DNA of 64,000 bases from contig NC_037092.1 of the NCBI RefSeq assembly GCF_002994745.2, positions 79,139,824 through 79,203,823 of the forward strand, written 5' to 3'. The DNA is from Rosa chinensis (taxonomy: Eukaryota > Streptophyta > Magnoliopsida > Rosales > Rosaceae). The notes below the pieces were generated by a model, which was not told the DNA's origin, ran no database searches, and worked only from the letters and a program-made list of their open reading frames with translations. This document shows, one piece after another, positions 22,155 through 33,436 of this stretch (its first letter is position 1; every line of letters starts with the position of its first letter). Made by a program: the position numbers and the translations under genes.

Positions 22155-22362
22155 AATCACCACAGGTAGTCGAGTTGGTAAGAGCCTCCAGGTGTGGAAC
22201 CCCCACACCGGGGTTCAAATCCCGCCGACGCTTATTGGAGTTAAATCCCAGTATATTCTTGGTGGCCAGGGGGAGGAAGTCTTCTGACAAGATCCCCGAC
22301 CACGGATTAGTCTCTGGGCCTAGGAAGCCTTTGAGGACACCATGTGATTGACAAATAAAAAA
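22155..22362 (+). mobile_element. tRNA-derived SINE with 17-bp target duplication
   Basis: AACAACCACACACATAC (22138-22154) and AACAACCACACACGTAC (22363-22379) flank it, with one mismatch. An A-box-like TAGTCGAGTTGGTAAG and a B box GGGTTCAAATCCC are 40-50 bp apart. The 3' part has CCTAGGAAGCCTTTG as in the SINE at 2095-2289, followed by an A-rich tail. Confidence 0.9.
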
Positions 22363-22389
22363 AACAACCACACACGTACGTACACACAC

Positions 22390-24129
22390 ACATATGACTT
22401 CTTCAGTTAGGGCTTCCGCACTTTCATCCGTCTAGAGTCGACAATTTTCGGCAGATGTCCCCTTTTAAAACCCTAGCCTCTTCCCAAACCCTTATTGTGC
22501 CTCTTATCCAAACCCTACTGACCTGACAGCTGCACCCGCTCTGTTTCGACCGACCCTTCCACCCCCTCATTTCAATGGTAACTTATGCAAGGGTACAAAA
22601 ACACTGAAACAACGAAGGATAAGTTCATAAGATTTGGTTTAGCCATAAAAGAGGTCAAAAATAAATAAATAAATAAATAAAACTCCCATATTCTGAATCT
22701 GGCAATAATATTTTCTTTTGCTTTTGTTTGGTAAAAACTCACCCTGTACCTCTAGTCTTATGTATTTCTATCTATTTCTTAGTGTCCCTTATGTTCAAGG
22801 TAACTTTTAGCAACTTGTCAGAAAGGTGAAATCCTGTATGGTTTCACTAGATTCTGTTTCATATACACTTATTGTCCTAAAGATTGAATATTTAGTTGTA
22901 AGCCATCTTATACATGACATTCCAGTAGGGAAGATTTTACTGTTACAAAGTCCAGTATCATGTATTCTCTCACCCTCTATTGCACTTCTAATAGAGCTGC
23001 ATAAAGCTACTCCATCATATATGAAAAAGGGTACGCTGTTTTCCTTAGCAGTTTCATGGGACCATGTTTCAAATTTAACAGGAATTAATATTGCCTTCCT
23101 TTTTTCAGATATCATAGATCGGCATGTTCACGTAAAGGAAGCTAACGTGTAGCCAGTCCCTGACAAGGAGCACTCATGCTGAAGGTTCTTAATAAAGGTA
23201 ACATACACAGTTACACACCTATGATTTTCTGATTCTCTCTTGTTTTCCACACCAGGGATGCTTTCTTGAAAATTAACATCTTTCTGTATGTGAAAATAGT
23301 CAAATCTAGCTTGTTCATGTCAATGTTTACCAGGGGGAGTTTCAAGTCAAGATGATATTGAGTGAAAGTCAGTTAATGGTCTCCTCCATGGTGCTGAATA
23401 AGATGGCAAGAATGGTGATTGGATGCTGGTTGGTGATTTTCCTCGGTAGTAAGTGTGACTGTCGTTCGACACCGAACATTTGTAAATTATCTAATCGGAA
23501 TTTATTCCTAGTTATGCTACTTCTAAAACATAGCTGTTGAGAGGAGGTTACTCCATCTAAGAGTGTACTAAACTGATATAAGCAGGACGTACTGACATGT
23601 CAATGCTTCAGGCACATACTAATGTTCTAAATGCTCATTTTCAAAATCAAAACCAATAAACGATGGGTATCACACTTTCTTTCTTTTTTCCTCTCTTACA
23701 TATAACTTGCTTATTCTTGCAGGCTGTTCTCGCGCGTGCAAAAGAATGTGGATCACCAAGAGTTCAGAGGCTATGTTCTATCATTTATGAAACCGATATG
23801 GACTGATCTAGTTTTCTTTCCTTGTCGTTGTTTAGCATTTTATCTCACTATTCTTATCCTGTGTTAGTCTATCTCATTTATTAATGTTTCCAGATAAAGT
23901 GCCAGTCTCTGTTTCCTAAGCTGTTTTAGTGATCAAATATAGTTGTGATGATTTTGGTTTTAGCCTTTCATCACTCCCATATTTTGAATTTTACAGTCAG
24001 TGCTTTGGCTTTGCTTTGTTTTAATCTTTGACTAGCATCCTGATGTACTTGTTCTCACAGTCACACCCGCAAGGGACATGCAGAAGTATATATTAGTAAA
24101 TACTAAATAGTGCCGTCATCTGCCCCTTT
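22390..24129. other. Unassigned; possible small-exon remnants
   Basis: No gene recognised. An exon-like stretch at about 23724-23807 (+) follows TTCTTGCAG and reads AVLARAKECGSPRVQRLCSI, continuing to a TGA. Another at about 24659-24777 reads FGWPQKNLVASIPLRKDDDV. I cannot connect either to a known protein. Confidence 0.3.
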
Positions 24130-24625
24130 TTGATATTCTACCCATGTCAAAGTGTGCAGGTGCAAACACATTGACTTCAAATTTCTTCTGTCAATGGAAA
24201 CAACAAAAGCATTGAATTATTTTTCAGGTTGTATTTTCTATGAAAAAAAAAAATGTTTGAGGAACACATTTGTCGAATACAAATACAGTACAGTAGTTGC
24301 AATAATCCTATGAGTGGTGTAAGATTTGATTCATCATTCTTCTTTTGAATTGAATCTGCTATATGACCTAGCTGGTAATATAATGTGGCTACGCCTCATT
24401 ATTTATCTCCATTGCATGTATCATGTTTAATTTGGTTATGAGGTCCAACTCATGCTACAAAACCCATCTCAATCAGAGGCTGTTGTGCCAGTGCTAGCCT
24501 GTGGGGTACATATAAAGTCTCTGGCTTCGGCTGTTTGACTATTCTATATAATCTGTGATGCAGCTTTTCGGAATGAGGGAAGATACCAGATGTAATGGCA
24601 TTTTTATACCGTCCAAGATTACGAT
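24130..24625 (-). pseudogene. Decayed duplicate of the DEAH helicase 3' end
   Basis: This stretch aligns by eye over its whole length with 29920-30390, the 3' UTR and last ~80 codons of the helicase at 30143-32263. Shared landmarks include GCAATAATCCTATGAGTG, GAGGTCCAACTCATG and AAACCAGATGTAAT/ATACCAGATGTAAT. Several substitutions and indels break the frame. No upstream helicase motifs are found to its right, so it is a partial copy. Confidence 0.75.
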
Positions 24626-26442
24626 AGCAAATGGCAATTTCTCTTCATGTATGTGACAGGGCACAGATTTTTGGATGGCCACAGAAGAATTTAGTTGCTT
24701 CGATTCCTCTAAGAAAGGATGATGATGTAGAAAGCCAGATTGGAGCAGGGTGTCTTAATGTGAAGGTCAGATGAATGGTTCACCATTCCCGAGGAGAGTT
24801 GATATGATCTCCAACCTATTGCAGCTATGTGTAACTATTGTTGGCTTTGAAAAAAAATGTTCAGCCTCGTTATGATGGGTAATTTCTCTTCTAACTCACC
24901 GTTGTTCTTTCAACATACAGCCATAATTCTTGCCAATCTGCCTATCTCTTTACTATTTCTGGCATGATATTACTTTTTGGGATTGGAATCATGCATGTCA
25001 AAGAAGTAAAGGATCAGTGCTTAAGAAAAGAAGTTTTGCAAAGATATTACCTCAACAATAAATTGTTAGCACATTAGTTTAATTTGAATATCGGAACTGG
25101 AAAGGAATGAAAAGAGTTGGGAGTTGCTTGTTGTCTTAGGACATTAGGGATCCAGGAATTTGAATCTGAGTAGCGTACGAAATATTAGGTTAGGATTAAT
25201 CCAAACTTCCAACATTAATTTGATCTTTCTAGAGATGTCTTTGGTTCAGAAATGAGGAAAGACGATGACTAGACACGACAGTGACTGGGTACAAAGTTGC
25301 AAGTTCATTTGGTTGCAAAGTGCATTTAAGGTAAATTGTAAATCTTATATTTTCTGTAGTTATATTATCCTTAGATTATTGAGAATTGTTATTACACAAG
25401 TATTTTCTATTACTCACAGACTAATAATTATAAGCATAGGCAACCAAATTCATCAAATGGGACTGCAAATATCAGGCACAAACTTTTCAATCCATACAGT
25501 TCAAGAGACCAGGTACCAATTCTTACTGTTTCTCATTCCAGTAAATACAGCATATTATGCTTGAACAAACAACCATAAAAAATGAACCCTACTAAACCTA
25601 AGCCAAGCCAATAGAGACTAGAGAAAGACAACATAGAATTGAATTCAAGAAAAAACAATAACTACACTGACAAAAATTTCAGCAGATCTGTCCTCTCAGT
25701 CTGTGTTTTTGCGTATTTATATATTGAATTCATTGTCAATAACCAACAATAATCTTCTGTTACTAAAGCTTTACTAAAAGCTTGGCCACTAGGTACTTTT
25801 GTTTACGAAAGTTTGATGTGAAGCTATCATAGTTTACTGTTTTCTGTTCGAATCTGATCACTTTTTAGTCCTTTCCACCTTGATTTCTGTTAAAAAATCT
25901 CAAACAGATAAAAGTCCATTTGTTTCCACCCAAAATTTGTTTATAGGTCAGTTTGTGTTCGACCTTTCTTATTTCCAATTAAAGTAAATGAATTGCATAG
26001 AAGAGTTTGTGTGTTTAGTAAAGCTTCACTAAAAGGTCTAGGAAGCTATCATAGTTTCCTTACAGTTTTGTTCTGCAACTACATTCACATTAGTCATCAA
26101 TAATCTGATATAGTCTCATCGTTTTTATAGTTCCTTTTTTTTAGTCTCATCTTCGTCTCTTCCCTTTTCAAATCTCATCTCCTATATTTGATATAGAATT
26201 TGGAATTTTACTTCTTTCGTTTGTCCTAACATTAGCAAATGATTGATCAGATAATCGATGGTTTGTACTTTAATGTGATCAACAATTGTTTGGTAGCTGC
26301 TTTTTTTGGTAGCTACTTTCCACCTAAATAACCTAAATATTTGTTTATCATTCTCCTATTGCTTCATTTGGTTTTTGCATAACGTGTTGAATTATATCAG
26401 ATTTGCTATTCTTTCAATTGAAAAATGCTTTTTTCCCAATTG
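24626..26442. other. Intergenic, no recognised gene
   Basis: AT-rich. Two diverged copies of a ~90-bp segment containing AAGCTATCATAGTTT lie at ~25760-25850 and ~26015-26095. It may be part of the Helitron that ends at 29818, but no 5' terminus was identified. Confidence 0.3.
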
Positions 26443-27175
26443 CTACTTCTCACAGCTTCTGTTTGTTCTGGTGACTGGTGTACACATACAGAGAGACTGA
26501 AAGCGAAAAAGGAGTGATTGCTCTGCATCTGGTGTACACATATAGTCTGATCCTGAGGTGGACCAACTGAGCGCAACTCTCTGTTCTACAACTCCACCAC
26601 CACGAAGAAACAGATAACTGAATGAGTATGTAGGATTCCCGACTACAGATTCGAGGGGTTGAACGTAGAGTTAAATGATTGTAAACATAAACCGAAGACA
26701 AATGTGGCAACTCTCTATTCTACAACTCCATCGGCTTTCAATCATTTTGCTCAATGAGTTCATTCAATCAACAACCTCTCATGCATCTTATCCAACATGA
26801 GAGTAAATCTTTTTTATCCATCATTTTTTCTCACTGTCTTCATACTCATTCCTATGTTTTTCCTCCATTACATTTAGCTCTACTTTCAACCCCTCAAATC
26901 TGTAGTCGGGAATCCTACATACTCATTCACAAGCAATGCTTCAAAGATGTGCAAACCGAAGACAAATGTGGCAACTCGGAGTTCAAGATTGTAAACATAA
27001 AGAGTGAATATGAAGCTCTTGAGGTTAAGTTTCGGCCTTTCAAATGCGAAAAACTTGCAATGGAAGAACACATTAGCACACTAATCTCTTCTTCCATAGC
27101 AAGCTTTTCACCTTCCAAAGGCCGAAACTTAACCTCAAGAGCTTTATACTCACTCTTTATCTTCAACTACTAGCC
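26443..27175. repeat. Shuffled and inverted exon-like fragments
   Basis: At 26998-27168 a palindrome carries the same ~80-bp exon-like sequence head to head: KSEYEALEVKFRPFKCEKLA on plus and KSEYKALEVKFRPLEGEKLA on minus. A second inverted pair (GGATTCCCGACTACAGATT at ~26631 and its complement at ~26897) and a direct pair (ACCGAAGACAAATGTGGCAA at ~26691 and ~26957) surround it. The fragments read like part of a charged, coiled-coil-rich protein that I cannot name. Confidence 0.6.
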
Positions 27176-27723
27176 GTAACACAATTCAACCTAGCAGAAA
27201 AGCAAAACGTACTTCACTATCACTTTCTGTACAATTGTGACAGTTGTGCTGTCACTTTGTCACAGCACTGAATATTGATTGGATCTTTTCATTTTCAATT
27301 TCATTTCAATTATGTTCAGTTTCTGTTTCTTTACTATGATATTAACAACTACCCCAAAATCCCACACATATTGGTTGGCAGATCTTTCAAGTTTTGGTGC
27401 AGTAATGTGATCTTTCTGTACTGAATACTCAACTTCAAACAGAGACATTCAATTTTGAATTCCATCAGGTGGCATGTCCCTCTCTTCAACTACACTTTGA
27501 CATATGCTACACCTTACCAACCTCCCTCTTCATCAAGTACTCTTTATTACTGAAATCCTTTCATAATAGATTGCAGGCAACTTTCAATACAACAAGAACA
27601 CTATCTTCAATATGAGTTTCTTCCACTGAACATGCATTTTATAATATAAATGCTTGATAAACTTGAATCAAATCCACTCTGCGATAATAAAATACCAGTA
27701 TGAAACTCATAGCAGCTACTTAT

Positions 27724-27968
27724 TGATAAACCATATCATTCAAATGATTCAAATTCAAATTGAAGCTGTTTCTTATCATCTGTTTAGATTCAAGTATCTC
27801 ACCCTTCTTATCTTGTATTTTGAATTCTAGAATATTTTCTGTTATGATAGAGTTGAATTCTGTTTTGATATTGTAATCATCTAGGACTTTAATCATGTAA
27901 ATGTCTATAAATACAATCATACTGAGCTTGACTTCTCAAGCCATTCAACACAAACTTTATTCACTTTA
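27724..27968 (+). repeat. copia 5' LTR
   Basis: Begins TGATAAACCATATC and ends TTCACTTTA, abutting the primer-binding site at 27969. Confidence 0.92.
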
Positions 27969-28004
27969 TGGTATCAAGAGCCATTTAGTCTCACGACCAA
28001 TTTT

Positions 28005-29321
28005 CACCAGCAAGAAGGTGTTGATTTTTCTGAAACTTTCAGCCCGGTCATCAAGCATACTACCATTCGACTTATCATTGCTCTTGCCGTTCATCACAAG
28101 TGGCCTATACGCCAACTCGATGTTCAAAACGCATTTCTGCATGGATATCTCACTGAAGACGTGTACATGCGACAACCTCAAGGATTTGTTGATCCTAACC
28201 TTCCCTCTCATGTGTGCAAGCTGGTTCGATCACTCTATGGCCTAAAACAAGCTCCAAGAGCCTGGTTTCAGAGGTTCTCTGATTATTTGATAGAACTTGG
28301 CTTTGAAGAGTCCAAGGCAGACTACTCTCTATTTATATACAGGGATGGAAACATTACTGTCTTCTTACTTATCTATGTTGATGACATATTGATTACTGGA
28401 AACAGCTCAGCCCATATTGATACTCTCATTCATCAACTAAACCTACAGTTTTCAATGAAGGATCTTGGTCCATTACATTACTTCCTTGGCATTGAAGTTC
28501 AAAGGAAGTCACATGGCCTCTCTCTTACTCAAACAAAGTATGTCACTGATCTTTTGAAACGCACAAACATGTTGGATGCCAGGCCTCTCTCTTCTCCTGC
28601 AGCAAGTGGAAAGCGCCTCAGTATTCATGAGGGTGCCTTACTTTCAGATCCAACTCAGTATCGAAGCACTGTTGGAGCTCTTCAGTATCTTACTCTGACA
28701 AGACCTGACATCGCATTTGCTGTGAATCAAGTCTGCAAGTATATGCATCGACCAACTACACTCCATTGGGTTGCAGTTAAAAGAATTCTTCGTTACTTGA
28801 AACACACTCCCACTCATGGCCTATTCTATCAACCTAGCTCTCTCTCCATTACTGCTTTTTCTGATGCAGATTATGCTGGAGATCCAGCATTCTACCGGAG
28901 GATATTGTGTGTATCTTGGCAAAAACATCATCTCTTGGAGTTCTAAAACTCAACGTACTGTATCTCGCACGAGCACTGAGGCTGAGTATCGCCAATTGGC
29001 TTACACGGCAGTTGAGATTTCTTGGCTTCGCTCTCTTTTCAAAGACTTGCAGCTATCTCTTACATGTCCCAAAATCTGGTGTGACAACATTAGCTCCATT
29101 TCTCTAGCTTCTAATCCACTTTTTCATGCACGTACAAGACATCTTGAGGTAGACTACCACTATGTCAGAGAAAAGGTCATCAGAAAAGAACTCGATGTTG
29201 ATTACATATGCACTCAAGATCAGCTTGCTGACATATTTACGAAAGGACTATCTCCAGTTCGTTTCAAGCTATTGGCTTCCAAGCTTCCTGTGGTTGCCCG
29301 CTCAGTCAGCTTGCGGGGGGA
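28005..29321 (+). pseudogene. copia reverse transcriptase-RNase H remnant
   Basis: The frame from about 28005 shows EGVDFSETFSPVIKHTTIR, LDVQNAFLHGYL, LYGLKQAPRAWF, LLIYVDDILITG (catalytic YVDD), DLGPLHYFLGIEV and the RNase H start FSDADYAGD. A small indel near 28885 shifts the frame, after which STGGYCVYLGKNIISWSSK, STEAEYRQLA and the C-terminal LADIFTKGL continue. The upstream part of pol is missing: the deletion joins a short stretch after the primer site directly to the RT region. Any product would lack a start and integrase. Confidence 0.92.
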
Positions 29322-29566
29322 TGATAAACCATATCATTCAAATAATTCAAATTCAAATTGAAGCTGTTTCTTATCATCTGTTTAGATTCAAGTATCTCAC
29401 CCTTCTTATCTTGTATTTTGAATTCTAGAATATTTTCTGTTATGATAGAGTTGAATTCTGTTTTGATATTGTAATCATCTAGGACTTTAATCATGTAAAT
29501 GTCTATAAATACAATCATACTGAGCTTGACTTCTCAAGCCATTCAACACAAACTTTATTCACTTTA
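29322..29566 (+). repeat. copia 3' LTR
   Basis: Same 245 bp as the 5' LTR apart from A for G near position 23. Confidence 0.92.
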
Positions 29567-29787
29567 CTTATTTTCTACTTCAATATCTCATTTCATCAAT
29601 TAAATTTTCAACTTCCACAAGTTTGTTCAAAAAATATATAAATGCAAATATAACAGCAACGCACTCATTCAACATCTAACCAATCCTCTTCACGACACGT
29701 TTACTTTCACTTGCTTTTATTCACAAACAATCAACACTCTTTCAACAATCACTTACCTTTCTACGCAATTCACAAACAATTCTAACT

Positions 29788-29818
29788 CCCGCAGCAACGC
29801 GCGGGCAACATTTGCTAG
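29788..29818 (+). mobile_element. Helitron 3' terminus
   Basis: CCCGCAGCAACGCGCGGG, a GC-rich hairpin, is followed 9 bp later by CTAG and a host T. This is the canonical Helitron 3' end (hairpin, then CTRR, inserted before T). The 5' TC terminus was not found. The element may extend left across the copia insertion and the shuffled fragments at 26443-27175. Confidence 0.7.
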
Positions 29819-30142
29819 TTCACTTCAAGCTTCCTCTTGATCTACCTTTTATTTTACTTCGGAAATGAAAGTTTTACTTCTATTTTTTTGTCTAAACCGT
29901 AAACCCTGCCTTTTCAATCTTCAATATATGTCAATGTGTGCAAGCAAATTCACTTTGAAGCTTCTTCTGTTACACAAAACTGAAACAAAGCATTTTGTCA
30001 TTTGATGTTTAATAAATATTCAAGTTTGAGGAAGTACATTAACCTATATCGAATACAGCAACACCTGCAATAATCCTATGAGTGAGGTAAGATGCAATTC
30101 ATCCTTCTTTCAATTGAATCTGAGATATCCTGTAGCTCGTAA

Positions 30143-32263
30143 TTAATAGTATGGAGCTACTTCCTGCAACCACTCTGAATTTATCTCCGTTACTTGTCTC
30201 ATGTATTGATTGGTTTCGAGGTCCAACTCATGGTATAAAACGCATTTCGGAAGCATTCTTGCCAGCCCTGATCTGTAGTGTATATGGAGATTCTTTGGCG
30301 GCTGTTTGACTGGTATATAAGAAGTTTTCTGCACCTTTGCAGAATGAGCGAAGAAACCAGATGTAATTGCTTTCTTTATAGGCTCTATATCAAAGGGATT
30401 TGAGGACAGCTCAATCCCGACCTTCTCCAAGAGCCGCTCAAGTTGGTCCCGTATATCTCTTGCTCTTTTCATGGTCCTAATTTGTATGTAGTTTTCATGG
30501 CACCACTGGGCTGAGTAGTTTGCGTCTTTCCATTCATTATAAACCTTGAGTAATGCAATGTGATCTCCCACATTCCCAGAATGAAAATGCATTCGTGCAT
30601 TGTCAGCATCAACTTGTTTGTCCTCCGGATGATGAAAGACGGAATCATGATCACCGGCGGAAAGCATGGCAACAATAGAAATTACCTCATTTGAGCACTT
30701 ATACTGATCTGAAGCAACTATCGCCTTAGACAGCATTGCATCCACAGGGAACTCTGCCATCCGTTCACCAACCTCAGTTAGCTCACCTACATTATTTAAT
30801 GCACCAAGTGCAAATAATAATTGTGAGGCTTTTCTTAGCGCTTCAGTAGGTGGAGGATCCAAGAAATGAAAACGTGTCGAGTCATTAACCCCTAGATGCC
30901 GAAGAGTAAGAACAACATTAGTGAGGTTGCTACGTTGTACTTCTGGTTTTGGATTTCCGTGATCATTGCGTTTATATAATCGGAAGCACTTGCCCAAGAG
31001 TGCTTGACTTCCCCTTAGCATGGCTGATGCTTTTGAAATGCGAGTTAACTGTAATCGCTCCTTCTCACTGCTTGGATCATAAGACTTATTCTTGCAAAAC
31101 CCCGAGTCAACCACATAATTGACCCCAGCTTTAGTCGGCCAAAATGTTTCAGCTATGCTTGTGGCAAGGACAACCTTCCTGACCCCTTTAGGTGTGGTCT
31201 CAAAAAATTGTGCTTCAAGCTCGGCAGGCATGTTTTCATAGAAGGGGCAAATAGAGAGCTGATGAGGCTGATGCAATTGTTGTGCTGCTACTTCTATCTC
31301 GTCTCGATCAGTGAGAAACACCAATATATCTCCACTTGGTTCATTCTCATGAATTTCAAGTGCTGTACGAATAGCTGCATCCAAGTAATTAGCTTCCAAG
31401 TAATTATTAGCTTCTGTTGCTTCCAAGTAGAACACGTGGTCGTCCTGGTGATGAGGAGGATAATGGCTCAGAATTCGAATGTCGAGAACTAGAGCTGAAT
31501 CAAAAAGTTCACAAATCTTTTCAGCACAATCAAGAGTTGCTGTTGAGATGAGCAGTTTAAGGTTGGTTCTAGATGGCAAAATATCCTTCAATAATCCAAC
31601 TAGTATATCAGTTGAGAGTGTTCTCTCATGGGCCTCGTCTACCATCAACACACTATAGCTTATCAACTCTGGTTCTCCATAGAGTTGATGCAACAATGTT
31701 CCATCAGTCATGTATCTCAAAACAGTCTTTTCAGATGTGCAATCTTCAAAAGGTATGGAATAACCCACCACATCATGCCCTAGCTTGACACCCATTTCTT
31801 GAGAAACTCTAGCAGCAGCACTCCTGGCAGTAAATCCATGTGGTTGTGTGCACCCAATCCTTCCTTTTTTACCATATCCAGCCTCGTAAAGATATTGGGG
31901 TATCTGTGTAGTTTTTCCACAACCAGTATCGCCAACGATAACGACAACCTGATTGCTTTCCACAGCTTCCAGCAATACATCACGATACCCGTAGATTCGT
32001 AATGTTTTTCTCTCCTGTTTGAGCTTCTCCTTGATACTATTCGGCTCCGCCTCCCTCTCTCTTGGACCGAGCAATCTTTCTTCTACCGACTGCTCATATG
32101 AGGAATCACTTCGTCTTTTCACCGGTCTCTCTTGATTTTCATTTTGCTCTGGTGAAACAATAATCTCATCATCATAATTTTCTTGACTCCTGAACCGTTT
32201 CTTATCGGAATCTGATTTGCCGGACTCATAGAGCACTTGCACAGGAGACGACGACGACGCCAT
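30143..32263 (-). CDS. Prp2/DEAH1-like DEAH-box RNA helicase, intronless, motif VI lost
   Basis: A 706-residue ORF from the MASSSSPVQ Met; the open frame extends 44 codons upstream, but that part is hydrophobic and family-unlike. Walker A GDTGCGKT at ~111-118, DEAH at ~209-212, motif III TAT instead of SAT (~241), then HA2- and OB-like C-terminal regions (DPPPTEALRKA, FHSGNVGDHIALLKVYNEW, MKRARDIRDQL). Relatives are spliceosomal ATPases that remodel the complex before the first step. Several motifs are altered: TQPHGFTA for TQPRRVAA, SIAETFWPTKAG in motif V, and LRGSQALLGKCFRLY where QRxGRxGR should supply the arginine finger. The N-terminal ~350 residues of typical Prp2 are missing. Lack of introns and these lesions suggest a retrocopy that is expressed weakly, has been repurposed, or is decaying, though no stop interrupts it. 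Confidence 0.8.
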   Translation of the reverse strand: MASSSSPVQVLYESGKSDSDKKRFRSQENYDDEIIVSPEQNENQERPVKRRSDSSYEQSVEERLLGPREREAEPNSIKEKLKQERKTLRIYGYRDVLLEAVESNQVVVIVGDTGCGKTTQIPQYLYEAGYGKKGRIGCTQPHGFTARSAAARVSQEMGVKLGHDVVGYSIPFEDCTSEKTVLRYMTDGTLLHQLYGEPELISYSVLMVDEAHERTLSTDILVGLLKDILPSRTNLKLLISTATLDCAEKICELFDSALVLDIRILSHYPPHHQDDHVFYLEATEANNYLEANYLDAAIRTALEIHENEPSGDILVFLTDRDEIEVAAQQLHQPHQLSICPFYENMPAELEAQFFETTPKGVRKVVLATSIAETFWPTKAGVNYVVDSGFCKNKSYDPSSEKERLQLTRISKASAMLRGSQALLGKCFRLYKRNDHGNPKPEVQRSNLTNVVLTLRHLGVNDSTRFHFLDPPPTEALRKASQLLFALGALNNVGELTEVGERMAEFPVDAMLSKAIVASDQYKCSNEVISIVAMLSAGDHDSVFHHPEDKQVDADNARMHFHSGNVGDHIALLKVYNEWKDANYSAQWCHENYIQIRTMKRARDIRDQLERLLEKVGIELSSNPFDIEPIKKAITSGFFAHSAKVQKTSYIPVKQPPKNLHIHYRSGLARMLPKCVLYHELDLETNQYMRQVTEINSEWLQEVAPYY

Positions 32264-32731
32264 CTTCAGTCCTTGGAAGAAAAAATACCTAGGTTGTGGC
32301 CATAAACAGGAAACGAGGATATATATATACGGAACTTGTAACCCTATTCCACAAAGGAATAAGATTCCTAAACCTAGTAGAATTCCACACCCCACAGTGT
32401 CCTTGAATTAAAACGTGTCACTCTTTACTCCTACATTTAGTAGGACATTCCTAAACCAAGTGCGAATAGGATCTGACATATTCTTACATTTGTAGTCAAA
32501 ATAATGACTGCTTGCTATTCAATTCCCTCATTCCTTTTCTTAAAAAAAAAAAAAAAAAAAAATTTCCCTCATTCCTAATTGACATAAACATAAACATAAC
32601 CCTTTCAAAAAAAAAAAACATAAACATAACAGAGAGCAACAGGTTTTTGGACCGATTCATTGGTCATACACGCTACATAATTACACGTGTGCCCTAAAAA
32701 AAATAAAAAACTAAAAAGGCTAAACGCTCAA

Positions 32732-32762
<31 letters not shown>

Positions 32763-32875
32763 AAATGTTCACCTGGTCAGTTATTGACCAGAAAATAATG
32801 CTCAATCACCATTTGATGTAAATCTAAAGGTTATTGAGCATAAATTCTTTGGTCAGCAACTGACCAGGTGAACAC

Positions 32876-32925
<50 letters not shown>
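32732..32925. mobile_element. Small foldback MITE inside (TA)n
   Basis: GTTCACCTGGTCAGTTATTG at 32767 pairs with the complement of CAACTGACCAGGTGAAC ending at 32873. The ~41-bp arms enclose a short loop. (TA)n tracts flank it at 32732-32758 and 32880-32924. A different family from the 9.5-kb element, but with the same target preference. Confidence 0.75.
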
Positions 32926-32934
32926 CATTTCAAT

Positions 32935-33040
32935 AAATTTGATATCTATCAAAACCAAACTAACTTTTTCTGTATTTTTTTATTTCGGTCTTTTTTTATA
33001 TTTCAGTTACCAAGATACGATTTACTAAATTTCGGCCCTA
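32935..33040. mobile_element. Fragment of the hAT MITE family
   Basis: TATCAAAACCAAACTAACTT and the following TTTCGGT/CAGTTACCAA motifs match the right part of the element at 7075-7698. Both termini are degraded. Confidence 0.55.
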
Positions 33041-33436
33041 ATAATAAATTCATTTTTCTGGCCTGATTGTTGTAAGTTTGAGGTCACTAGAATCATAGTA
33101 TGAATTAATTTTTATGTAGTTTCTCTTTCAAATTAATGAAATATTCTACTTTTGAAAATTAAATTAATTAATGTGGTAAAACAAAAAACCATGAAGTTAA
33201 ATTGAAGTTACACTTAATAGCAAATGCGAAAAGTCTACCACCCTCAAATACTCCCAAATTCAAAGATCAAGACTTCAGAGTTCGTCCCCCTTTCAAATTC
33301 CCAAACCCTAACGTCTCTCTTTTTCTCTCAATTCCACCTCACAAACCCCAATTTCCCCTAACTAACTACAATTCCCGCGCTTCCAAACCCTAATTCCCAA
33401 TCGGCGACGCTCAATTTTCCGATTCCGGTGGCCTTA

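Larger units (their letters stand above)
27724..29566 (+). mobile_element. Internally deleted Ty1/copia element, young
   Basis: LTRs at 27724-27968 and 29322-29566 (245 bp each) differ at one base by my reading. CTTAT flanks both ends (27719-27723, 29567-29571). TGGTATCAAGAGC, a Met-tRNA-like primer site, directly follows the 5' LTR, and a CTTGCGGGGGGA polypurine tract precedes the 3' LTR. The 1.35-kb interior retains only reverse transcriptase and RNase H; gag, protease and integrase are absent. Confidence 0.93.

Noticed and set aside
22129..22389. 75- and 86-codon ORFs on both strands
   Set aside because: They fall entirely in the SINE and its target duplications.
32264..32395. 44-codon N-terminal extension of the helicase frame
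   Set aside because: Hydrophobic and unlike any DEAH helicase N-terminus. The MASSSS start fits better.
33428..33436. GTG start for the TRF-like protein
   Set aside because: Plants rarely use GTG, and the ATG at 33437 is three codons downstream in frame.
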